NCBI GenBank assembly: GCA_965220345.1 | Contig: OZ244822.1 | Coordinates: forward strand, 930,001-994,000 | Length of the DNA: 64,000 nucleotides | Direction: 5' to 3' | DNA from: Aldehydirespirator sp965220345 | GTDB lineage: Bacteria > Actinomycetota > Acidimicrobiia > Acidimicrobiales > Aldehydirespiratoraceae | Shown: positions 22,798 to 29,955 of the stretch, in pieces | Numbering within the stretch: the stretch's first letter is position 1 | Layout: each line of letters starts with the position of its first letter | Made by a program: the position numbers and the translations under genes | Notes under the pieces: generated by a model | Database searches by the model: none | Told to the model about the DNA's origin: nothing | Seen by the model: the letters and a program-made list of their open reading frames with translations, nothing else

Positions 22798-24398
22798 TTG
22801 AGGCCTAACTGCTCAGCTAGACCAATGCGTTGCAGCTTGCCGGTTGCGCCTTTAGGTAGCTCATCTAGCACCAAAATTCGCCTCGGGACTTTAAAACCCG
22901 CCAGCGACTGCGCCGCAAAGCTCCGCAACTCACGCTCGGTGGGAGGGTCAGATGGATTGACGGGCACCACCGCAGCCGCAACTTCTTCACCCAGTTTGGG
23001 ATGCGCCATAGCGAAGGTCACTGCTTGTGCCACTTTGGGATGCTCTAGCAGCGACTCGTCTACTTCCAACGGCGAAATCTTCTCGCCGCCGCGGTTGATC
23101 TGCTCTTTGAAACGTCCAGTCAAAAACAGGTAGCCGTCAGCATCAAGATAACCCTCATCACCGGTACGGAACCATCCGTCAGTGAAAGCCGCCAGATTGG
23201 CTTCGGGATTGTTTTCGTAGCCGTCGATCACCGCCGGGCCTTTGATCGAGACCTCGCCGCGCTCACCAGTAGGCAGTCGTCGGTTTTGTGGATCAAGGAT
23301 CGCTAAATCCACTCCAGTAGGAATCCCAACTGAGCGAGGTTTGGCAATCGCAGGCGGCAACGGATTAGCGCACATCTGATGGGTTGCTTCGGTCATGCCG
23401 TATGCCTCCACCACTGGAGCATCAAAAAGCTCGACGAGTTCGGTCAGCACAGATGACGGCAAAGATGCCGATGATGACCGAACGAAACGCAGCCCCGCAG
23501 CCCGAGCTTTGTCACGGTGACGGTCGGCGCGTGACAGCACCATCTGATGCATGGTCGGCACAGCCGTGTAATAACTGGGTTTCAGCTCTTGGAGCTGAGC
23601 GAAGAACCTGAAAGCGTCGAATCCTTCGGTGCAGGCAACTGCAGCACCCGCTGACAAAGGTGCCAGCAGTCCCGCTAGCAGACCGTGAATGTGAAACAGC
23701 GGCATGACTTGCAACGAACGGTCTTGGGGGCTCAACGCCAGCGACTCAGCGATACTCGCGGCGGAGCAAGCCAGGTTACGTTGACGCAGCGGCACGATCT
23801 TGGGACGCGAAGTAGTGCCCGAAGTGTGCAACACCAAACCCACATCGTTGGGGGTTGGCAGTTCAAGATCATCGCTGCTATCCCTTTGTCTGTTCAGCGC
23901 TGGCTGAAAGTTGAGCGATCCTGTGCCAGCGGCTACCGAGCCTTCCACGGTCACAACCAGCACATCACTGGCTATATCCTGCGCTGCTTCGCGGACTTCG
24001 GCCCCTGACTTATCAGAGGTAGTGATCAGAGCCTTGACTGCGAGGTCTTCAAGGTAAAAGCGCAGTTCTGCGGCTCGATATCGAGGATTGAGCGGTGCTG
24101 TGCAGCCAGTGCAGGCCGCCGCCAGAAAAGCGACCGCCATTTCGGGACCGTTGGGCATAACGATGGCGACACGATCAACAGCAGACAAACCCAAGGCTCG
24201 CAGTTGTTGTGAGAGCCTGTCCACTTCGCTTCGTAGTTCACGGTATGTGAGCACCTCGCCGTCAGGAGTTAACAATGCCGCTGCGTCATCAGTGCCAGCG
24301 TTGAGTGCCTCACGAAGCGTCTGAGGTACGGCAGTCTGCGATGCGGCGGAGGCGGGGTTGGCAGCAGCTGGCTCGGCGGAGGGCTGCGATGCCATCAC
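22767..24398 (-). CDS. Oxalate-CoA ligase-like AMP-forming acyl-CoA synthetase
   Basis: 543 residues. AMP-binding motifs are LHTSGTTSRPKIVPLRQRN near residue 190, EAYGMTEATHQM near 340, GWFRTGDEGYLD near 425, and the catalytic Lys region LPKGATGKLQRIG near 520. The combination FHIHGLLAGLL, SSSASLPSSVL and YGMTEATHQMCANPLPP matches the Pcs60/AAE3 oxalate-CoA ligase group better than general fatty-acyl ligases. An Ala/Pro-rich N-terminus of about 25 residues is extra. The start overlaps the stop of the ketopantoate-reductase-like gene (ATGA), so the two are coupled. Substrate assignment is by similarity only. Confidence 0.8.
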   Translation of the reverse strand: MMASQPSAEPAAANPASAASQTAVPQTLREALNAGTDDAAALLTPDGEVLTYRELRSEVDRLSQQLRALGLSAVDRVAIVMPNGPEMAVAFLAAACTGCTAPLNPRYRAAELRFYLEDLAVKALITTSDKSGAEVREAAQDIASDVLVVTVEGSVAAGTGSLNFQPALNRQRDSSDDLELPTPNDVGLVLHTSGTTSRPKIVPLRQRNLACSAASIAESLALSPQDRSLQVMPLFHIHGLLAGLLAPLSAGAAVACTEGFDAFRFFAQLQELKPSYYTAVPTMHQMVLSRADRHRDKARAAGLRFVRSSSASLPSSVLTELVELFDAPVVEAYGMTEATHQMCANPLPPAIAKPRSVGIPTGVDLAILDPQNRRLPTGERGEVSIKGPAVIDGYENNPEANLAAFTDGWFRTGDEGYLDADGYLFLTGRFKEQINRGGEKISPLEVDESLLEHPKVAQAVTFAMAHPKLGEEVAAAVVPVNPSDPPTERELRSFAAQSLAGFKVPRRILVLDELPKGATGKLQRIGLAEQLGLNSDTAAVTTA

Positions 24399-25378
24399 TG
24401 TCGGGCTTCCAAACGGCTGTTAACCAATGCAGCCAAGCTGTATACAGCACCGATCGACGGGGTGGGCACATTAGTTAGTTTGCCTAGTTCCACGAACACG
24501 CCTACCAGAGGATCAAGCTCCAGTGGGCGGCCAGCTTCCATGTCTTGAAGCATCGAGGTTTTGTGCTGCCCAACAGCTTCAGCCCCAGAGATGCGCTTGT
24601 CAACGCTGATACGAATATTCACACCAAGCGCTTCAGCGATCTGAGAGGCTTCGGTCATCATGCGCGCCGCTAGATCACGCGTAGCCGGGTTGCCGCAGAT
24701 TTCGGCGAGAGTGGCACCGGTCAAAGCGCTGATCGGATTGAACGCCAGGTTGCCCCAGGCTTTCACCCACAGATGCGCGCGTATGTCGGTCAGCACCCGC
24801 GACTTGAAACCCGCTGAAACCAAAACTTCTGCCAGGATTTTGGCTCGTTGCGATTTGGTGCCGTCTAATTCACCTACCGGAAAGCGGTCACCGTCAATGT
24901 GGCTAATCACACCTGGCGCAGTTTTCTCAGCAGCCGGGTAAGAAATACAGGCCACAATCCGCTCCGCGGGCACTGCTTTGGTGATGATCCCCTCGGGGTC
25001 AAGCGAACAGAGCCGATGCCCGTCGTGAGGGCCGCCATGACGCTGAAAATACCACCAGCCAATGCCATTCTGCAGTGGCACCACAGTCGTGTTTTGATCG
25101 CAAAGTTTCTCTAATTGATCGGCTACTGCTGCTATCTGATGAGCCTTAAGAGCCAGCAAGACAGTGTCGTGAGCACCCACAGCAGCAAAATCGTCGGTGG
25201 CAGTGACAGCAGTGGCCGTAGTAATAGTGCCATCAATCTCAATCAGCCTCAGACCGTGATCTTGAATAGCCTGAAGATGCTCACCCCGAGCGATCACGCT
25301 CACGTTTTGCCCGGTGTTAGCTAAGCGCGCCGCCAGCAGTCCCCCTATCGCACCAGCACCGACTACGCAGATTTTCAT
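24395..25378 (-). CDS. Ketopantoate reductase (PanE/ApbA) family dehydrogenase
   Basis: 327 residues from ATG 25378 (MKICVVGAGAIGGLLAARL), the usual start; a longer frame reaches 25435 without conservation. The NAD(P) motif GAGAIGG is at residues 7-13. PLQNGIGWW is present, as is the C-terminal VKAWGNLAFNPISALTG segment with the catalytic Lys. In PanE the reaction is ketopantoate to pantoate with NADPH, but the family also includes other 2-hydroxyacid dehydrogenases. Coupling to an oxalate-CoA-ligase-like gene suggests a catabolic rather than pantothenate role here (inference). Confidence 0.85.
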   Translation of the reverse strand: MKICVVGAGAIGGLLAARLANTGQNVSVIARGEHLQAIQDHGLRLIEIDGTITTATAVTATDDFAAVGAHDTVLLALKAHQIAAVADQLEKLCDQNTTVVPLQNGIGWWYFQRHGGPHDGHRLCSLDPEGIITKAVPAERIVACISYPAAEKTAPGVISHIDGDRFPVGELDGTKSQRAKILAEVLVSAGFKSRVLTDIRAHLWVKAWGNLAFNPISALTGATLAEICGNPATRDLAARMMTEASQIAEALGVNIRISVDKRISGAEAVGQHKTSMLQDMEAGRPLELDPLVGVFVELGKLTNVPTPSIGAVYSLAALVNSRLEARQ

Positions 25379-25537
25379 GATGAAATCTTCATGAAGCAAA
25401 CCGGTCAGAAAGCACCGCCACCGGCGAGAGAGCACGCCAGTTGATGCGCTGATTATGCCCTCTCAGGTTGTGTCCCCTCAACAGTGGCAATTCTTGTCTG
25501 ATTTATATGGATGTTCGACTAGTGAGGTGCTCTGCAC

Positions 25538-27382
25538 TTAGCTCAGCGTCATGTCCTCCACACGAGCTGTGTCGTCATAGCGTGGTATCCAGCTGAGGTC
25601 GTTGGTGCCTCCGTTGACGCTCAGATAGGTGAGCACCGGCAAGATCGCAACATTATCGCAGGTGTATTCCATGATCTCGTGATACATGTCTTCACGATCC
25701 CGCGGGTTAAGTTCGCCCGCTGCTTCAGCCAGCATCTCTTCGAGAGTGTCATCCAGATACGACGACAAGATGGTGTTGCCGATATATGAGCCGAGGCGCG
25801 AACCATCCTGTAGCTCATTGGACGAAGACGACAAGAAAATATCACCGCGTGTGGGTCCCGACTGTCCAGGATCTGGATCGGGATAAGTCAGGAACTCTTG
25901 ATCCAGCCAAACTTCCCAGGGCATCAACTCAAAGTCAATGTTGAGACCTGCTGCCATCATGTCAGAAGCGATCGCCTCTGAGAGTTCATCGAACTTGGTC
26001 CAGCGGGTGCCATTAGCCCAGAAGGTGATCGCCTCGCCCTGATAATCGGAACCAGCAACTATTTGTTGAGCCATTTCGAGGTTATACGGCCGGTCAGTAA
26101 TCTCGGGATTGTGACCGAACACTCCCGAACCGAAAATATGACAATTGGGCCGACTTGCTTGACCTTCATAAATGAACTGGATGTAATCATCGACATTCAA
26201 AGCATGTGCAATAGCTACTTTCAGTTCGGGATAATCAGCCAGCGGACCTTCATAGTTCTTCATGCGTAAATATGGATATTCAATGCCTTCATCGCGTACG
26301 AACAGCTTGGGAACGTCATTCACCGAGTCGGACGACAACCCCATGGCAAGATGCACATCGCCAGCCTGCAAAGCCGCAACTCGTGACTGCTCATCTGGCA
26401 AGAAGACGAACTCGACTTCGTCAATCTGCGGCGGCGAACCCCAGTAATCAAGATTGCGGGTAAGGGTAAGGGAGTCACCCGCGATCCATTCCACGAACCG
26501 GTACGGACCGGTGCCGTCAGCATCGTTGGAAAGCCCAGCAAAAGTGGCATTTTCGGGCACTATTTGCACCATGTAAAGCCGTGCGGGCAGCACTGGATCA
26601 GGCCGAGCCGTGTTGATCTGCACCGTGTAATCATCGATTATGTCCACACCGGTGATGGTCTCAACTTGCTCTAGCAAGTCGGAATTCAGCTCTGTGTCAA
26701 ACAGTATCCGTTCAAAGGAATGTTTGACCGAAGCCGCGTTGAACGGCGCGCCGCTATGGAAGGTGATACCTCGACGCAGTTTTAGTTCCCAGGTGGTGTC
26801 GTCTAGGCGCACCGGCAGCGATGCAGCTAGACGAGGCACAAAGATCGCCGGGTTGACAAGGTCACGTTCAACAAGACGCTCATAAACGTTCTCCATGGTG
26901 CGGCGCATGGCACCGTCTTGGAAGTGAGGGTCAAGCTTATTGGGCTGATCAGCTGCAGCAATCGTGATTGATACGGGAGCCTCGGCGGCAGCGGCAGCCT
27001 CAGCAACAGCTTGAGCGGCAGCTTCAGCAGCTTCGGATGCGGCAGCTTCAGCAGCAGCTTCGGCCTCTTGGGCAGCCGCGAGTTGTTCCTCTAATGCAGC
27101 GATGGCATCTTCGTCCATTGAGTCGGTGCTAGCCATAGCTTCTTCGAGGGCTGCTTGGGCGGCGGCTGCCTCACGCTCGGCCTCAGCAACTTCAGCGGCG
27201 GCATCTTCGGCTCGTTGTTGTGCTGCGGCAGCATCGGCCTGAGCGGCAGCAAGATTGTCAGCCAGTTGCTCAGCGTTCTCGCTAGCCGCATCGTCGTCAT
27301 CATCGCCACAAGCTGACGCAAGCAGCGTCAAGGCGAACAACGCAGCTAGGAGCTTTGCAGCGAATGGGATCTTCTTTGACAT
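25538..27382 (-). CDS. Oligopeptide-type ABC substrate-binding lipoprotein (SBP_bac_5) with coiled-coil stalk
   Basis: 614 residues. Signal peptide with lipobox LLASAC, then an Asp-run and an Ala/Glu/Gln-rich stretch (about 35-140) with heptad-like repeats that should form a coiled coil. The SBP_bac_5 domain starts with ITIAAADQPNKLDPHF and contains VYERLVERD, WELKLRRGITFHSG and GTGPYRFVEW. It is the likely receptor for the DppBCDF transporter at 16.6-20.5 kb, although on the other strand and 5 kb away. A GTATAC palindrome 104 bp upstream resembles the one before the transporter operon. Confidence 0.9.
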   Translation of the reverse strand: MSKKIPFAAKLLAALFALTLLASACGDDDDDAASENAEQLADNLAAAQADAAAAQQRAEDAAAEVAEAEREAAAAQAALEEAMASTDSMDEDAIAALEEQLAAAQEAEAAAEAAASEAAEAAAQAVAEAAAAAEAPVSITIAAADQPNKLDPHFQDGAMRRTMENVYERLVERDLVNPAIFVPRLAASLPVRLDDTTWELKLRRGITFHSGAPFNAASVKHSFERILFDTELNSDLLEQVETITGVDIIDDYTVQINTARPDPVLPARLYMVQIVPENATFAGLSNDADGTGPYRFVEWIAGDSLTLTRNLDYWGSPPQIDEVEFVFLPDEQSRVAALQAGDVHLAMGLSSDSVNDVPKLFVRDEGIEYPYLRMKNYEGPLADYPELKVAIAHALNVDDYIQFIYEGQASRPNCHIFGSGVFGHNPEITDRPYNLEMAQQIVAGSDYQGEAITFWANGTRWTKFDELSEAIASDMMAAGLNIDFELMPWEVWLDQEFLTYPDPDPGQSGPTRGDIFLSSSSNELQDGSRLGSYIGNTILSSYLDDTLEEMLAEAAGELNPRDREDMYHEIMEYTCDNVAILPVLTYLSVNGGTNDLSWIPRYDDTARVEDMTLS

Positions 27383-27791
27383 CTGGATATGACCCCCGTG
27401 GATCCGTAGACAACAGCACCGCAGCTTGGACGGGCCGCGAACGTGACGACAAAGCTAGAGCGCTGCAAGCCCCTACTGCAAATTCTTGTATACCAAAATG
27501 CCGGGGGTGAGACTTACGCGGTGAGACCCACGCGGTGAGACTGCAAGTGAAACGTATAAGAGCAGCAGACTCACCAGTCGTTCCTCAAACACTTACCTGA
27601 CAAGCAGTTCACTGCTGGCAACATAGGTAGCATGAGCAACACTGCCGCGCGGCCACAATCGGGCATAGAGAAAGTGATTGGCTGATGCCTGCTGTTGGCT
27701 GATGCCTGTCGTTGGTAATTGGTATTGGCTGCCCATGTGCCCCGCCACAATTAAGCCCAGGGAGAACGAGGCGCCGGGAGGTAGTTAGCTC
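27383..27791. other. Divergent intergenic region with operator-like site and 14-bp repeats
   Basis: TTGTATACCAA (27486-27496) is a near-palindrome sharing its core with the site at 16078. Units GTGAGACTTACGCG, GTGAGACCCACGCG and the partial GTGAGACTGC follow at 27507, 27521 and 27535. Near 27680-27725 the words GGCTGATGCCTG and TTGGTAATTGGTATTGG repeat. No gene is supported. Confidence 0.55.
27486..27496. promoter_or_regulatory. Candidate GntR operator before the binding-protein gene
   Basis: The core GTATAC (27488-27493) with flanks TT/CAA forms a near-perfect dyad, similar to TGTATACA at 16078-16085. FCD-type GntR proteins commonly bind such dyads; one is encoded at 29251. Confidence 0.4.
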
Positions 27792-29066
27792 ATGGTGAGT
27801 TTCGCTAGACATCAGCCAGGGTTTGCGAGTCTGGTAACGGCATCGCTGCTGGTGACTGTGGCCGCCAACCTCAGCCCAACTCTGGTTAGTGCTCTGGCGG
27901 TGCAGATCTCTGATGATCTAAGCATCGGCGAGACCCGTATCGGCATGACGGTAAGCGCTTTCTTTTTTGTGGGAGCTTTGACATCTGCTTGGTCGGGGAG
28001 AATGGTCGAAAGCATCGGCCCGGCTGCGGGTCTGCGCCTGGCAACTGCGATGGCCTGCGCGGGACTGCTGGCCGTTGCCGTGTTGGGGAGGTCATGGCTG
28101 ACACTTCTGGCTTTGGTGGGTTTGGCTGGTTTAGCTAACGCATGGGGACAGCCTGCAGCCAATCTTTATGTCGCTCGGGGTGTATCTATATGGCGACAAG
28201 GGCTAGCGCTCGGTATCCAAAAGTCGGGGATTCCTGCGGCTTCGCTGCTGGCAGGGCTGGCTGTTCCTACGGTGGGTTTAACGATCGGCTGGCGTTGGGC
28301 TTTCGCGGGGGGAAGCTTGATCGCTGCGCTGATGGCTTTGGGGGTGCCCGCAGTTGATGCCCCTAGCGACACGGCTGATAGACCGGCCAGCAATTCTGCC
28401 GGTCGCTCTGCTTGGCCTTCAGCTGATCGCTCTGTTAATCGCTCTGTGGATCGCTCTGCTGGTCGTTCAGCCAAACGTAGAGCAGCCGATGCGCCTCGAC
28501 CCGATGTGCCTACGCGACTGTTAGTCACTGTGACCTGCTCCACTGGATTGGCTGCGATGGGTTCGGTGGCACTCAGTTCATTTTTCGTGCTGTCAAGCGT
28601 GAAGAGCGGCATTGACGAAGCCGTTGCTGGCATTTTGTTGATGGCAGGAAGTCTGGTCGGTATCGCATCACGGTTAGTGATGGGTGCCGGGGCCGACCGC
28701 GCGAGACTCAATCCGTTCCACATGCTCACCACAATGTTCGCTGTTGCCGCACTGGCCTTTGTGGGGTTGTCAACAGGATCCACAACCGTGATGTATGTGT
28801 CACTACCGTTCGCTTTTGCGACTTCTTTCGCTTGGCCGGGATTGTTTCATCTGGCGATGCTGCGTTCCAATCCTTCAGCACCGGGCGCAGCAACCGGTAT
28901 CACTATCACAGGCAACTTCACTGGCGCGGTTATCGGGCCGTTGTTGTTCGGCTGGCTCGTTGAAGCAACCAGCTACGGCTGGGGCTGGGCTTTCGCGGCT
29001 TTCACGTCGGCTTTGGCATCGCTAGTTATGGCGATGTCGGGGCGTTCGATAAGCCTCCAACGCTGA
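27792..29066 (+). CDS. MFS transporter with an Arg-Ser-rich central loop
   Basis: 424 residues, about 12 membrane segments. The N-terminal half has GMTVSAFFFVGALTSAWSGR and the C-terminal half ends with GNFTGAVIGPLLFGWLVE. Between segments 6 and 7 a loop of about 45 residues contains repeated RS dipeptides (DRSVNRSVDRSAGRSAKRRA), encoded by repeated GATCGCTCTG units. This insertion looks like slippage-derived low complexity on the cytosolic side. The substrate is unknown. It is divergent from the binding-protein gene and followed by the GntR regulator. Confidence 0.88.
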   Translation: MVSFARHQPGFASLVTASLLVTVAANLSPTLVSALAVQISDDLSIGETRIGMTVSAFFFVGALTSAWSGRMVESIGPAAGLRLATAMACAGLLAVAVLGRSWLTLLALVGLAGLANAWGQPAANLYVARGVSIWRQGLALGIQKSGIPAASLLAGLAVPTVGLTIGWRWAFAGGSLIAALMALGVPAVDAPSDTADRPASNSAGRSAWPSADRSVNRSVDRSAGRSAKRRAADAPRPDVPTRLLVTVTCSTGLAAMGSVALSSFFVLSSVKSGIDEAVAGILLMAGSLVGIASRLVMGAGADRARLNPFHMLTTMFAVAALAFVGLSTGSTTVMYVSLPFAFATSFAWPGLFHLAMLRSNPSAPGAATGITITGNFTGAVIGPLLFGWLVEATSYGWGWAFAAFTSALASLVMAMSGRSISLQR

Positions 29067-29250
29067 AGCTCTGGTGCTGAAGCTCTGGTGAGCTTTGATG
29101 TGCTCTGGTGCTGAAGCTTTAGTGGTGAACTCGACTCTGCTGGAATTCTCGCCTCATTACGTCGATTTGCATTCAGCAATGCAATCAGCAAGATGTGGCC
29201 TTGCCAGATGCGGTCTTGTAATGTCGCCGATGCGGTGATCGGAGAACTTG

Positions 29251-29901
29251 ATGGTGAGCCAAGATGACGGCGAGCGGCCCCTACGAGAAATTGTGGCAGG
29301 TCAGCTCCGCTTGATGATCCTTGAAGGCGAGCTGCAGCCCGGCGAACGGCTAGTAGAAGGGCGACTGGCCGAACGGCTCGGAGTGAGTCGCAACCCAGTG
29401 CGCGAAGCTATGCGCTCACTGGAAGCAACCGGCTTAATCGAAGTGGTACCGCGGCGTGGTGCTTCAGTGAGCGTCATGGATCCTTTGGAACTCCACCACA
29501 TACAGCACATCAGGATCCTGGTTGAGGGCTATGTCTTGGAGCAAGCGGCCAAACTGCACGATGCCGAAGCTCTTGAAGAGATCAGGATGTGTATTGAGCA
29601 AGGCCGTCAAGCCACCGAGCGAGGTGATGCGGTCTCAGCTGCCATGTTTCATCGAGAGTTTCACATCGCTGTTGAGGCAGCCGCTGGGATGCCCTTCTTG
29701 AAGCAAGTACTAGATCCACTACGCCAACAGACTGAGCTGGTGTTCTCGGTGGTGACCGACCGTCGAGGCGACATCACTTGGGATGAACATGAAGACATTT
29801 ACAACGCAATCGCGACAGGCGATGCCCAAAAAGCTCGAGAGATGGGCCGCAAACACATAATCAACGCGCTGGCATCTTTCCAGGTAGCCGTGGAAGCTTG
29901 A
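29251..29901 (+). CDS. GntR-family transcription regulator with FCD domain
   Basis: 216 residues from ATG 29251, which has GGAGA five bases upstream; TTG 29248 in frame is less likely. The N-terminal winged HTH is LREIVAGQLRLMILEGEL, GERLVEGRLAERLGVSRNPV and REAMRSLEATGLIEV. The FCD domain follows, with metal-ligand-type residues in FHREFHIAVEAAAG, then the terminal HEDIYNAIATGDAQ. Such proteins repress catabolic or transport genes and release DNA on binding a metabolite. GTATAC palindromes before the dpp operon and before the binding protein are candidate targets. Confidence 0.93.
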   Translation: MVSQDDGERPLREIVAGQLRLMILEGELQPGERLVEGRLAERLGVSRNPVREAMRSLEATGLIEVVPRRGASVSVMDPLELHHIQHIRILVEGYVLEQAAKLHDAEALEEIRMCIEQGRQATERGDAVSAAMFHREFHIAVEAAAGMPFLKQVLDPLRQQTELVFSVVTDRRGDITWDEHEDIYNAIATGDAQKAREMGRKHIINALASFQVAVEA

Positions 29902-29955
29902 CGCGGCAACTCACAATGTCTGCGCAACCCGAACAAACCTACAAAGCCGGTCACG

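Noticed and set aside
28166..28783. 205-codon minus-strand frame opposite the MFS gene
   Set aside because: It mirrors codon bias of the sense gene, and its Glu/Arg-rich repeats are the antisense of the RS loop.
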